Source: Pantoea alhagi (lineage in GTDB: Bacteria > Pseudomonadota > Gammaproteobacteria > Enterobacterales > Enterobacteriaceae). Taken from it: a stretch of DNA of 64,000 bases. Below are positions 36,428-44,765 of this stretch, piece after piece. Within the stretch, counting starts at the first letter, position 1, and every line of letters begins with the position of its first letter. The DNA lies in NCBI RefSeq assembly GCF_002101395.1, contig NZ_CP019706.1, forward strand, positions 2,046,001-2,110,000, given 5' to 3'. Below the pieces are notes generated by a model. It saw only the letters and a program-made list of their open reading frames with translations. It was not told the DNA's origin and did not search any database. The position numbers and the translations under genes were made by a program.

Positions 36428-36889
36428 GTGCGCTGGTTACCGTTATTAATACTGTTTTTATTCGCCTGGATTGAGATCACCCTGTTTATTCAGGTGGCGC
36501 ACGTAATGGGCGTCTTGCTGACGATGCTGCTGGTGATCTTTACCTCTGCCATCGGCGTGTCGCTGGTAAAAAATCAGGGCGTGAAGAACTTTCTGCTAAT
36601 GCAGCAGAAGCTGGCGCAGGGCGAGAGCCCGGCGGAAGAGATGATCAAAAGCGTTTCGCTGATTATCGCCGGTTTCCTGCTGCTGTTGCCGGGATTTTTT
36701 ACCGACTTCCTTGGCCTGCTGTTACTGCTGCCGCCGGTACAAAAACATCTGACCCTGAAGCTGATGCCGCACCTGCGCGTCTGGCGCGGGCCGGGGGCTG
36801 GCCCGGACAGCGGCTACACCATGGAAGGCGAATACGAGCGTAAAGACAGCGATCGTATTGGTCACGATAAAGATCGTCAGGATCGTTAA
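36428..36889 (+). CDS. fxsA: Inner-membrane protein FxsA
   Basis: FxsA is a small inner-membrane protein that in E. coli relieves F-plasmid exclusion of phage T7 when overproduced; its normal job is not established. The GTG at 36428, with AAGGAG six bases upstream, gives RWLPLLILFLFAW, matching the E. coli start; an ATG at 36401 would add nine residues without homology. Several membrane spans follow, with conserved EITLFIQVAHVMGVLLT, KNFLLMQQKLAQGESPAEEM and PGFFTDFLGLLLLLPPVQK. The charged tail (YERKDSDRIGHDKDRQDR) is typical. Confidence 0.95.
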   Translation: MRWLPLLILFLFAWIEITLFIQVAHVMGVLLTMLLVIFTSAIGVSLVKNQGVKNFLLMQQKLAQGESPAEEMIKSVSLIIAGFLLLLPGFFTDFLGLLLLLPPVQKHLTLKLMPHLRVWRGPGAGPDSGYTMEGEYERKDSDRIGHDKDRQDR

Positions 36890-36995
36890 AATTTTACTCT
36901 GAAGATGGCGGCAATGAGCCGCCATGTTTTTTTCTGCAGCCGCTTAGCCGGGTCGGCAAATTGATCCCAAACAAAAATTTTTTTTTGTATTGCCC

Positions 36996-37024
36996 CTTGA
37001 AAGCGATGACGGCTGTCCCTATCT
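36996..37024 (+). promoter_or_regulatory. Heat-shock (sigma-32) promoter of groSL
   Basis: CTTGAAA (36996-37002), a 14-base spacer and CCCTATCT (37017-37024) match the sigma-32 consensus CTTGAAA / CCCCATnT with one difference. It lies about 84 bases upstream of the groES start and gives heat induction of both chaperonin genes. Confidence 0.85.
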
Positions 37025-37107
37025 CTTGAGCCACGAGGCCGGAAGCCCATAAGCCCGGCATTCATCCCTAAAATGACTGATTGGACTTCTCAAAGGAGAG
37101 CTATCAA

Positions 37108-37401
37108 ATGAACATTCGTCCATTGCACGATCGCGTAATCGTCAAGCGTAAAGAAGTTGAATCCAAATCTGCTGGCGGCATCGTTCTGACCGGCTCCGCT
37201 GCGGCTAAATCTACCCGTGGCGAAGTGTTGGCTGTGGGCAATGGTCGCATCCTGGAAAACGGCAGCGTGAAGCCGCTGGATGTGAAAGTGGGCGACGTTG
37301 TGATTTTTAACGAAGGTTACGGCGCGAAAACCGAGAAGATCGATAACGAAGACGTGTTGATCATCTCTGAAAGCGACATTCTGGCAATCGTTGAAGCCTG
37401 A
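37108..37401 (+). CDS. groES: Co-chaperonin GroES
   Basis: The 97-residue GroES forms the heptameric lid of the GroEL chamber. The ATG at 37108 follows AAAGGAGAGC and gives NIRPLHDRVIVKRKEVE; an upstream TTG-started extension is not needed. The mobile loop SAGGIVLTGSAAAKST and VGDVVIFNEGYGAKTEKID are present. groEL follows after 46 bases under the same heat-shock promoter. Confidence 0.98.
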   Translation: MNIRPLHDRVIVKRKEVESKSAGGIVLTGSAAAKSTRGEVLAVGNGRILENGSVKPLDVKVGDVVIFNEGYGAKTEKIDNEDVLIISESDILAIVEA

Positions 37402-37447
37402 TTAGGCAAAAACCACATCGAACATACGAATTTAAGGGAAATTTCAA

Positions 37448-39094
37448 ATGGCAGCTAAAGACGTAAAATTCGGTAATGACGCGCGTGTAAAAATGCTGCG
37501 CGGCGTGAACATCCTGGCAGACGCAGTTAAAGTTACTCTGGGCCCGAAAGGCCGTAACGTAGTGCTGGATAAATCTTTCGGTTCGCCGACCATCACTAAA
37601 GATGGCGTCTCCGTTGCACGTGAAATCGAACTGGAAGACAAGTTCGAGAATATGGGCGCGCAGATGGTGAAAGAAGTCGCCTCTAAAGCGAATGACACCG
37701 CAGGTGACGGTACCACCACCGCAACCGTACTGGCTCAGTCTATCGTTAACGAAGGCCTGAAAGCGGTTGCTGCTGGCATGAACCCGATGGACCTGAAACG
37801 CGGTATCGATAAAGCTGTTATCGCCGCTGTTGAAGAGCTGAAAGCACTGTCCGTACCTTGCTCTGACTCTAAAGCTATTGCTCAGGTTGGTACCATCTCC
37901 GCGAACTCTGATGAGTCTGTCGGTACCCTGATTGCTCAGGCAATGGAAAAAGTGGGTAAAGAAGGCGTTATCACCGTTGAAGAAGGCACCGGTCTGCAGG
38001 ACGAGCTGGACGTGGTTGAAGGTATGCAGTTCGATCGCGGCTACCTCTCTCCTTACTTCATCAACAAGCCGGAAACTGGCGCAGTAGAACTGGACAGCCC
38101 GTTCATCCTGCTGGTTGATAAGAAAGTCTCTAACATTCGTGAACTGCTGCCGGTACTGGAAGCAGTAGCGAAAGCCAGCAAGCCGCTGCTGATCGTTGCT
38201 GAAGACGTTGAAGGCGAAGCGCTGGCTACGCTGGTGGTGAACACCATGCGCGGCATCGTGAAAGTAGCTGCGGTGAAAGCGCCGGGCTTCGGCGACCGTC
38301 GTAAAGCGATGCTGCAGGATATCGCTATCCTGACTGGCGGTACCGTTATCTCTGAAGAGATCGGTATGGAGCTGGAAAAAGCAACGCTGGAAGACCTGGG
38401 TCAGGCTAAACGCGTTGTGATCAACAAAGACACCACCACCATCATCGATGGCGTGGGTGAAGAAGGCGCTATCCAGGGCCGCGTTTCTCAGATCCGTCAG
38501 CAGATCGAAGAAGCAACCTCTGACTACGATAAAGAAAAACTGCAGGAGCGCGTAGCGAAACTGGCAGGCGGCGTAGCCGTACTGAAAGTTGGCGCAGCAA
38601 CTGAAGTTGAAATGAAAGAGAAAAAAGCACGCGTTGAAGATGCCCTGCACGCAACCCGTGCTGCGGTGGAAGAAGGCGTGGTAGCTGGCGGTGGTGTTGC
38701 TCTGGTTCGCGTTGCAGCGAAACTGTCTGAGCTGACTGGCCAGAACGAAGACCAGAACGTGGGTATCAAAGTTGCGCTGCGCGCAATGGAAGCTCCGCTG
38801 CGTCAGATCGTTTCCAACGCCGGTGAAGAGCCGTCCGTTGTGGCTAACATGGTTAAAGCTGGCGACGGTAACTACGGTTACAACGCGGCTACCGAAGAGT
38901 ACGGCAACATGATCGACTTCGGTATCCTGGATCCGACCAAAGTAACCCGTTCTGCGCTGCAGTACGCGGCTTCTGTCGCTGGTCTGATGATCACCACCGA
39001 ATGTATGGTGACTGACCTGCCGAAAGACGACAAAGGCGACTTAGGTGCTGCTGGTGGTATGGGCGGCATGGGCGGTATGGGCGGCATGATGTAA
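37448..39094 (+). CDS. groEL: Chaperonin GroEL
   Basis: The 548-residue GroEL forms the double-ring folding chamber. It is full length, with the ATP-binding stretch VTLGPKGRNVVLDKSFGSP and NDTAGDGTTTATVLAQS, the signature AAVEEGVVAGGGVALVRVA, and the flexible C-terminal GGM repeats. Codon choice is strongly optimised, as expected for an abundant protein. Confidence 0.99.
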   Translation: MAAKDVKFGNDARVKMLRGVNILADAVKVTLGPKGRNVVLDKSFGSPTITKDGVSVAREIELEDKFENMGAQMVKEVASKANDTAGDGTTTATVLAQSIVNEGLKAVAAGMNPMDLKRGIDKAVIAAVEELKALSVPCSDSKAIAQVGTISANSDESVGTLIAQAMEKVGKEGVITVEEGTGLQDELDVVEGMQFDRGYLSPYFINKPETGAVELDSPFILLVDKKVSNIRELLPVLEAVAKASKPLLIVAEDVEGEALATLVVNTMRGIVKVAAVKAPGFGDRRKAMLQDIAILTGGTVISEEIGMELEKATLEDLGQAKRVVINKDTTTIIDGVGEEGAIQGRVSQIRQQIEEATSDYDKEKLQERVAKLAGGVAVLKVGAATEVEMKEKKARVEDALHATRAAVEEGVVAGGGVALVRVAAKLSELTGQNEDQNVGIKVALRAMEAPLRQIVSNAGEEPSVVANMVKAGDGNYGYNAATEEYGNMIDFGILDPTKVTRSALQYAASVAGLMITTECMVTDLPKDDKGDLGAAGGMGGMGGMGGMM

Positions 39095-39120
39095 TTGCCC
39101 CCAACGGCTTAGGTTGTCTA

Positions 39121-39154
39121 AACCCCCTGTCAGAAATGGCAGGGGGTTTTTCTT
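39121..39154 (+). terminator. Intrinsic terminator of groSL
   Basis: AACCCCCTG (39121-39129) pairs with CAGGGGGTT (39140-39148), followed by TTTCTTTT. A textbook rho-independent terminator 26 bases after groEL. Confidence 0.93.
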
Positions 39155-39287
39155 TTGCCGCTGAAAAAGGTATAAGTAAACGCGCAGGTTTATACTGAAC
39201 GTTTGTGGCAAGGGATGTTTAAGAAAACGCTCTCTTTTCTGATACGCTCAGACCGGATGATACTGACGATAATAAATGAGGAATCAC

Positions 39288-39635
39288 ATGCGGATTAAAG
39301 TCTTGCTGGGGCTTTCTGCAGCAGCGTTGCTGCTGGCGGGTTGTAGCACCTCCAAAGATCTAAGTGCGGCTGGCCAGCGCGTCACCTTTACCGATCAGCA
39401 ACCGGGCAGTACCTGCCAGCTCCTGGGTGAACTCACCGGTAGCCAGAGCAACTGGCTGAGCGGCGCTGGTGGTGAAAACAGTTCTCTGCGCGGCGCGGCA
39501 AATGATTTACGCAACCGGGCGGCGGAGATGGGCGGCAATGTGATTTATGGCGCAACCAGCCCTACGCAAAATATCTGGTCCAGCTTCGCTCCGCTCGATA
39601 GCAAAATGACCGGCCAGGTCTACAAGTGCCCGTAA
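39288..39635 (+). CDS. yjeI: Lipoprotein YjeI (DUF4156)
   Basis: A 115-residue lipoprotein of unknown role, next to groEL as in E. coli. The ATG at 39288 has GAGG six bases upstream and gives a signal with lipobox LLAGC; an in-frame ATG at 39276 only adds MRNH. The conserved core RGAANDLRNRAAEMGGNVIY and the terminal GQVYKCP match YjeI. The two cysteines in the mature part (STCQLLG, YKC) may form a disulfide. Confidence 0.92.
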   Translation: MRIKVLLGLSAAALLLAGCSTSKDLSAAGQRVTFTDQQPGSTCQLLGELTGSQSNWLSGAGGENSSLRGAANDLRNRAAEMGGNVIYGATSPTQNIWSSFAPLDSKMTGQVYKCP

Positions 39636-39660
39636 GCCTTTTTTACCAGCCATAATCTGT

Positions 39661-39703
39661 AGCGTTAAGCCGGTGCCTGCTGTGATATTTCCGGTTTAAC
39701 GCT
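39661..39703. terminator. Hairpin between convergent yjeI and DUF1090 gene
   Basis: AGCGTTAAGCCGG (39661-39673) pairs with CCGGTTTAACGCT (39691-39703) through 13 pairs with one G-U. Located between two convergent genes, it probably works as a bidirectional terminator, although U-tracts are weak. Confidence 0.6.
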
Positions 39704-39712
39704 GTTATAAGA

Positions 39713-40141
39713 TTATTTCTTCAGAGCCGCCCGTTCAGCACGTGCCTGTGCCAGTTCTTGCTCAATTTCCCGCAGGTCAGCCTGTTTTTCTTTTAGCTTG
39801 CGCTGATATTTTTTTACCTTATCCTGTCGGCCTGATGCCTGCGCTTCATGTAAATCCGTCTGCACTTCTCGCAGCTCATCCTGTTTTTTAGCCCACTTTT
39901 TCTCCAGTTTGGCAACATCCTTTTGCGCACTGGCGATAACCCTGTCATGGGTACAGTGGGCTTGAACTTCTGCCAGCGCCTGTTTCAGGCCGTTCACTTT
40001 ATGGGTATTACCATAATGCCGGGCAATGCCGATCTCCTTCTCAAGTACCGCACGTTTAGTGGCACAGTCATTGTTGCTGGCATAGGCGAAATGAGCCATG
40101 CCGGTGAGAATAATGGCGGAAAATAGCGCAAGTTTTTTCAT
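39713..40141 (-). CDS. Periplasmic DUF1090 protein (YqjC-like)
   Basis: A 142-residue exported protein. A signal peptide (KLALFSAIILTGMAHFAYA) leads to a short Cys-containing segment (NNDCATKRAVLEKEI, VQAHCTH) and then a long, highly charged coiled coil (EKKWAKKQDELREVQTDLHE and on). This matches the DUF1090/YqjC family, whose function I do not know. In E. coli yqjC lies elsewhere, so its place between yjeI and epmB is an insertion relative to that gene order. Confidence 0.82.
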   Translation of the reverse strand: MKKLALFSAIILTGMAHFAYASNNDCATKRAVLEKEIGIARHYGNTHKVNGLKQALAEVQAHCTHDRVIASAQKDVAKLEKKWAKKQDELREVQTDLHEAQASGRQDKVKKYQRKLKEKQADLREIEQELAQARAERAALKK

Positions 40142-40550
40142 CGTAACTCCTTGTAAAAAATTATTATCCAGAATTTTTCTTTATATTCACAAACAGCAGT
40201 AGATTAAACAGTAAATAAATAAGGTAAAATCCGGCAGTGCCTTATCTTCCCGAATAACAGCGTTTATCCTGAACATCTGGCGCTATTTACATAATTATCA
40301 GCAAAGATTATTTATCCCTAGAAAGGAAAGGCCCGGCTATTGTCGATTAAAGACAGCTGCGCTGGCTATTTAATTTTCTTTATAGGTTCTTTTATTGAGA
40401 TTTATCTTTTTCGGCTACAGATAGAACTGGTATTTATTAATATTTTCATTACTTATTTAATAAATAAGTAAAATAGCATTAAATAAGACAGAGTTATTGT
40501 CCTTAAAAAAGGTGAGCGACAGTCACATTACTTTTGGCCAGAGAAATATT
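40142..40550. other. AT-rich intergenic region with a 19-bp perfect palindrome
   Basis: About 400 bases between the start of the DUF1090 gene and the epmB end. No gene is seen. At 40451-40469 there is a perfect palindrome, ACTTATTTA-A-TAAATAAGT, resembling an operator for an unknown regulator. The promoter of the DUF1090 gene must lie near 40145-40220 on the minus strand. Confidence 0.4.
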
Positions 40551-40551
40551 G

Positions 40552-40575
40552 TCCGGTAATAAGATCATTACCGGA
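40552..40575 (-). terminator. Terminator-like hairpin after epmB
   Basis: TCCGGTAAT and ATTACCGGA pair perfectly (nine pairs) around AAGATC just beyond the epmB stop. On the minus strand it is followed by a U-poor CAATATTTCTC, so it is a moderate terminator. Confidence 0.6.
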
Positions 40576-40582
40576 CGTCCAG

Positions 40583-41611
40583 TCAGGATTGTCTGAGCTG
40601 TAAATCAAGCGGTGTTTTGCTCGGCTCGCCACCGATTTCCCTTGCCAGTTTCGGCACCAGATAACCGGAGACCAGCGCCAGCAGCTGTCGCATAATGGCG
40701 CGGGCCGTCTCGTCCGGAACATAGAAATGCGCTGCGCCCTGCACTTTATCCAGCACGTGCAGGTAATAAGGCAGTACGCCAGCATCAAACAGCGCATTGC
40801 TGAGCGCCGCCAGCGTGTGTGCGTCATCATTGATGCCGCGCAGTAAGACGCTTTGATTAAGCATGGTTACGCCAGCGCGCTTCAGCATGGCGATACCGTG
40901 GCGTAGCGCGTCATCAATCTCCTGCGCATGGTTGATATGGGTCACCATAAGCACCTGCAGACGCGAGCTTGCCAGACGCTGGCACAAACTCTCCGTGATC
41001 CGTGCCGGGATCACTACCGGCAAACGACTGTGAATACGCAGACGCTTTAAATGCGGGATCGCTTCCAGTTCGCCGATCAGCCAGTCCAGCTCATGATCCT
41101 TTGCCATCAGCGGATCGCCGCCGGAGAAAATGATCTCATCCAGCTCCTGATGATCGCGGATATAGTCCAGCGCGCGCTGCCAGTTGCGCTTGTTGCCCTG
41201 ATTATCCTGATAGGGAAAATGACGGCGGAAGCAGTAGCGGCAGTTCACCGCACAGCCGCCTTTTACCAGCAACAGCGCCCGATTTCTGTATTTATGCAGC
41301 AGCCCAGGCACAACGCTGCTCTGCTCATCCAGCGGATCGGTACTGTAGCCGGGCGCATCAATAAACTCCTGGCGATCGGTGATCACCTGCAGCAGCAGGG
41401 GATCGTTGGGATCGCCTTTTTTCATGCGTTGCGCAAAGGCACGCGGCACGCGCAGGGCAAAAAGCCGACGAGCATCCTCTCCGGCAGTCAGATGTGGATG
41501 GTGATCCAACGCTAAAAAGCGTAGTAATTCATGGGGTTCAGTGATGACGTCTGCAAGTTGTTGCAACCAATCTTCTCTGGATGGGGTATTTAGGGTTACA
41601 ATGTGTGCCAT
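40583..41611 (-). CDS. epmB: EF-P (R)-beta-lysine producing enzyme EpmB (radical SAM lysine 2,3-aminomutase)
   Basis: EpmB converts L-alpha-lysine to (R)-beta-lysine, which EpmA attaches to EF-P. The 342-residue protein has the radical SAM motif CRYCFRRHFPYQ (CxxxCxxC as CAVNCRYCFRR), the glycine-rich EIIFSGGDPLMAKD and LRIHSRLPVVIPARIT. It is divergent from efp with only 40 bases between starts, and epmA also lies in this window, so all three genes of the core pathway are here. Confidence 0.97.
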   Translation of the reverse strand: MAHIVTLNTPSREDWLQQLADVITEPHELLRFLALDHHPHLTAGEDARRLFALRVPRAFAQRMKKGDPNDPLLLQVITDRQEFIDAPGYSTDPLDEQSSVVPGLLHKYRNRALLLVKGGCAVNCRYCFRRHFPYQDNQGNKRNWQRALDYIRDHQELDEIIFSGGDPLMAKDHELDWLIGELEAIPHLKRLRIHSRLPVVIPARITESLCQRLASSRLQVLMVTHINHAQEIDDALRHGIAMLKRAGVTMLNQSVLLRGINDDAHTLAALSNALFDAGVLPYYLHVLDKVQGAAHFYVPDETARAIMRQLLALVSGYLVPKLAREIGGEPSKTPLDLQLRQS

Positions 41612-41651
41612 TTTTTTGGCTAAGTACCAGTATTAATTGTAGAGGGCCTTT

Positions 41652-42218
41652 ATGGCGACTTATTCTAGCAACGATTTTCGCAACGGTCTCAAAATCATGT
41701 TCGAAGGCGAGCCTTACGCTATCGAATCCAGTGAGTTTGTTAAACCGGGCAAAGGGCAGGCGTTCGCACGCGTTAAGATGCGTCGTCTGCTGACCGGCAA
41801 GCTGATCGAAAAAACTTTTAAATCTACCGACTCCGCCGAAGGCGCTGACGTGGTAGATATGAACCTGACTTACCTCTATAACGACGGTGAGTTCTGGCAC
41901 TTCATGAACAATGAAACCTTCGAACAGCTGGCTGCTGATGCGAAAGCCGTAGGTGAAAATGCGAAATGGCTGCTGGATCAGGCCGAGTGCATCGTGACCC
42001 TGTGGAACGGTAGCCCGATTGCCGTTACGCCGCCGAACTTTGTTGAGTTAGAAATCGTTGATACCGATCCGGGCCTGAAAGGCGATACCGCAGGTACTGG
42101 CGGCAAACCGGCCACCCTGACCACCGGCGCGGTGGTAAAAGTTCCGTTATTTGTGCAGATCGGCGAAGTGATCAAAGTCGATACGCGCTCTGGCGAATAC
42201 GTATCTCGCGTAAAATAA
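41652..42218 (+). CDS. efp: Translation elongation factor P
   Basis: EF-P relieves ribosome stalling at polyproline stretches. The 188-residue protein starts ATYSSNDFRNGLKIMFEGEP and carries the modification-site loop FVKPGKGQAFARVK, in which the Lys of PGKGQ (Lys34) is beta-lysylated by EpmA and EpmB. The C-terminal signature is QIGEVIKVDTRSGEYVSRV. A terminator follows directly. Confidence 0.98.
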   Translation: MATYSSNDFRNGLKIMFEGEPYAIESSEFVKPGKGQAFARVKMRRLLTGKLIEKTFKSTDSAEGADVVDMNLTYLYNDGEFWHFMNNETFEQLAADAKAVGENAKWLLDQAECIVTLWNGSPIAVTPPNFVELEIVDTDPGLKGDTAGTGGKPATLTTGAVVKVPLFVQIGEVIKVDTRSGEYVSRVK

Positions 42219-42229
42219 GCTTTTATCAG

Positions 42230-42254
42230 GCGCATCTCCCGGATGCGCTTTTTT
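42230..42254 (+). terminator. Intrinsic terminator of efp
   Basis: GCGCATC (42230-42236), loop TCCCG, GATGCGC (42242-42248) and six T residues. Strong terminator 11 bases after the efp stop. Confidence 0.92.
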
Positions 42255-42351
42255 ATTGCGGGTCATTTCCTTTGCGGTTACGGGCAAGCTGTTAATTTCC
42301 GGCTATGCTTTAGTTGCTGTACTTTCAACTGTAACCAACAAGGAAATGGCT

Positions 42352-42486
42352 ATGTCTAAGAAAAGTATTGTTGCTATCTTTTCCGCTCTGATTCTTACTA
42401 CTCTGCTCTCCGCTTGTAATACTACGCGCGGCGTAGGCGAAGATGTTGAAGCTGGCGGTGAGGCGATTCAGCGCGGCGCCCAGTAA
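42352..42486 (+). CDS. ecnB: Entericidin B-like lipoprotein
   Basis: A 44-residue lipoprotein of the entericidin family. The ATG at 42352 lies eight bases after AAGGA and gives SKKSIVAIFSALILTTLLSACNTTRGVGEDV in two parts: a signal with lipobox LSAC and the conserved CNTTRGVGED core of EcnB. Entericidin B is a membrane-active toxin linked to stationary-phase lysis, and EcnA its antidote in E. coli. Only one copy is present here and it is closer to EcnB; no ecnA-like gene is adjacent. Confidence 0.93.
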   Translation: MSKKSIVAIFSALILTTLLSACNTTRGVGEDVEAGGEAIQRGAQ

Positions 42487-42492
42487 ATTGAA

Positions 42493-42517
42493 CGGTGCGG
42501 AACGCTGTTCCGTACCG
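42493..42517 (+). terminator. Hairpin after ecnB
   Basis: CGGTGCGGAAC (42493-42503), loop GCT, GTTCCGTACCG (42507-42517): 11 pairs including one G-U. No U-run follows directly. Confidence 0.6.
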
Positions 42518-42575
42518 GCATTTAAGCCTGCCCGCACCGTTAATCTTTGCTCACCACTCTGCTCTAATCACCTGT

Positions 42576-43115
42576 TTACGGTGCCGTCACGCCGTCCTGT
42601 TTTACCCATATCAGCTTATCCACCGGAAAACCGGCCGTGCGCGCCTGTGTGGTGAGCTGCTGTTTAACGGACTCATCCAGTTGCGGAGTTCGCGACAGGA
42701 TCCACAGATAATTATGGTTCGGCCCGCAGACCAGCGCATAGCGATAGTCGCTGTCGAGCGCAATCACGTTATAACCAGCATAAAAAGGGCCAAAGAAAGA
42801 GACTTTCAGGGCCGCACGCTGCGGCGAACCGGTAAAGTAAGCTTTTCCGATGCTCTCTTTCCAGCGCTGTTTCTCAGGGCTGTAACCACGATTAATGACC
42901 TTCAGACCGCCGTCGTCCCGTTTGCTGTAAGTGGCAGTGACATGATCAAGACCGCGTTCGAAGCGGTGATCGAGGCGGGCAATTTCATACCAATGTCCCA
43001 GATAGCGATCGGCCTCAAAATTTTCCACTACCGTGACATTTTTGGGCGGAGTTGTACTGCAGGCGACCGAGAGCAGGGTGCCTACGCTGGCAATAAAACT
43101 TTTCCACAATGACAT
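42576..43115 (-). CDS. blc: Outer-membrane lipocalin Blc
   Basis: Bacterial lipocalin (179 residues), an outer-membrane lipoprotein that binds lysophospholipids and is tied to envelope stress. A signal with lipobox LSVAC is followed by the lipocalin motif FEADRYLGHWYEIARLDHRF, then FFGPFYAGYNVIALD and DYRYALVCGPNHNYLWILSR. It matches E. coli Blc in length and all motifs. sugE, which lies between ecnB and blc in E. coli, is absent. Confidence 0.96.
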   Translation of the reverse strand: MSLWKSFIASVGTLLSVACSTTPPKNVTVVENFEADRYLGHWYEIARLDHRFERGLDHVTATYSKRDDGGLKVINRGYSPEKQRWKESIGKAYFTGSPQRAALKVSFFGPFYAGYNVIALDSDYRYALVCGPNHNYLWILSRTPQLDESVKQQLTTQARTAGFPVDKLIWVKQDGVTAP

Positions 43116-43245
43116 AATGCTTTCCTTATAAGTTTTAACGGCTTAAGTATAGAACGTCAAAACGTGACGCGCCGTTAACTCAAAAAAAATCATTGGATCT
43201 GCAAAAAAGCGCGCCAGGCCTGGCGGTAAGCCTGTGTAAACCCGT

Positions 43246-43272
43246 TAAAGCCGTGTGTTTCTGCGCCGATAA
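43246..43272 (+). promoter_or_regulatory. FliA (sigma-28) promoter of the orphan flagellin
   Basis: TAAAGCCG (43246-43253), an exact 11-base spacer and GCCGATAA (43265-43272). The sigma-28 consensus is TAAAGTTT-N11-GCCGATAA, so the -10 is perfect and the -35 core TAAAG is present. It ends 40 bases before the flagellin ATG. Confidence 0.88.
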
Positions 43273-43312
43273 CCTTTCTACTTGAATAACAGTCAGTGAA
43301 GAATTTCTTATC

Positions 43313-44761
43313 ATGGCGACCATTAACACCAATCTGTTATCAGCCAACGTGCTGAAAAATCAGGCAAAGGACGCCTCTCAACTTAGTCAGACTATTGCGC
43401 GACTTTCATCGGGACTACGTATTAATAACGCGAAAGATGATGCTGCCGGCCAGGCGATTGCTAATCGTATGACTGCCAATCTTGGTGCCGATAAGGTTAT
43501 TGGCCGTGGGCTGGATGATGGTATCAGCCTGTCGGAAACCGCTGACGGCGGACTGGACTCTATTTCCCAACTGTTGATCCGCGCGAAAGAGCTGGCAATC
43601 CGCTCGGTGAACGATGCGTTATCTAACAGCGATCGCCAAAGTTTGCAGGATGAGTTTCAGCAAATCAGCGACACAATCGATCAGATCGCCGGTAACACAG
43701 AAATTTTCGGTAAGTATCCGCTGGCTCCGGCACAGGCGGAACTGCCGCTGAAGCTGGGCAATGTGTCGTCGGCAAACAGTAAATTTCCGGTGCCAGGCTC
43801 CAACTATAGTTTTACGTCCGGGATCGTTTCACTGACTTATATTCCGGCGGGCGCGACCAATATTAATTTGCGTATCGACTCTTACTCTTACGATGACGAT
43901 ATCCAGATTTTTACCCGTGATGGCAAACATTTGACAGGCACGCCGTTGCAGGGCAGCGATGCTGATTCCACCTGGCTCAGCAAAGGGGTTTCCAGCGCGG
44001 CACAGGCTGACAGCAGCGTGATTACCGAAGCGAACGGCTTTTTGCCAGGTGCCAGCTATGATGACAGTCTTCTGATGCAGGGCGGCAGCAGCTATAACAT
44101 CAACGGCAGCGCCACCCAGACTTATAACGGTATGACTATCACTTATAGCGGCGATGGGGATCGTTATGAAGATGCGAGCACCGGCGGCTACAACGATGGC
44201 ACCGTTTCCACCGGCAATTCACGGGAAAATATCGCGATTGATAATGTGACCGAAGACCTGCTGATCATGGTGGTGGGTAACGGCTCTTTTGCGGCGCGTA
44301 TGACCTGGGGAAATATGCCGACGCCGACCTATACGCCCGCAGAACCGGTCAAGGTCAGCACCCCCACGCAAATTGTAACCAGCGCCAATTTTGGCGACGA
44401 TTTGCAGACCAAAACCATCCCGCCGACGCCTTCCGATAGCGCCTCGTTAGGACTGGCAGCGACGCGCCTTAATCCAAAAGAAGAGGCGACAAAAGCGCTG
44501 GGCGCGCTGGATACGGCGCTGCAAACCGTTAGCGGTTATCGTGGCGAATATGGCAGCACGATAAATAGCCTGGAATCAACCCGGGCAACGCTCTCCGCGC
44601 AAACGCAGGCGACCACCGCAGCGCGCAGCCGTATCATGGATGCAGACTATGCGCTGGAAGCCAGTAATCTGACGAAAGCGCAGATTATCCAGCAGGCCAG
44701 CAATGCGGTGCTGATTCAGGCGAACCAGCAGCCGCAGATGATGCTGTCGTTGTTGAAATAA
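43313..44761 (+). CDS. Orphan flagellin with an unusual central domain
   Basis: A 482-residue flagellin. Residues 1-132 are a canonical D0/D1 N-terminus (ATINTNLLSANVLKNQAKDA, IARLSSGLRINNAKDDAAGQ, DEFQQISDTIDQIAGNTE) and residues 379-482 the C-terminal half (YRGEYGSTINSLESTRATL, ARSRIMDADYALEASNLTKA, ending MMLSLLK). The middle (about 135-378) is not like FliC D2/D3: it is rich in Ser, Asp and Tyr with beta-strand patterns (INLRIDSYSYDDDIQIFTRD, DLLIMVVGNGSFAARMTWG) and a Pro-Thr linker, resembling a secreted beta-sandwich. It is not in a flagellar operon but sits between blc and frdD, the ampC slot of E. coli, under a FliA promoter. No HExxH protease motif is present. Confidence 0.92.
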   Translation: MATINTNLLSANVLKNQAKDASQLSQTIARLSSGLRINNAKDDAAGQAIANRMTANLGADKVIGRGLDDGISLSETADGGLDSISQLLIRAKELAIRSVNDALSNSDRQSLQDEFQQISDTIDQIAGNTEIFGKYPLAPAQAELPLKLGNVSSANSKFPVPGSNYSFTSGIVSLTYIPAGATNINLRIDSYSYDDDIQIFTRDGKHLTGTPLQGSDADSTWLSKGVSSAAQADSSVITEANGFLPGASYDDSLLMQGGSSYNINGSATQTYNGMTITYSGDGDRYEDASTGGYNDGTVSTGNSRENIAIDNVTEDLLIMVVGNGSFAARMTWGNMPTPTYTPAEPVKVSTPTQIVTSANFGDDLQTKTIPPTPSDSASLGLAATRLNPKEEATKALGALDTALQTVSGYRGEYGSTINSLESTRATLSAQTQATTAARSRIMDADYALEASNLTKAQIIQQASNAVLIQANQQPQMMLSLLK

Positions 44762-44765
44762 CAGC

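Noticed and set aside
37361..38650. 429-codon minus-strand frame opposite groEL
   Set aside because: Caused by strongly biased codons of groEL; composition (many Phe, His, Gln, Arg) is not protein-like.
43313..44761. Flagellin with a metalloprotease insert (flagellinolysin)
   Set aside because: No HExxH motif in the central region.
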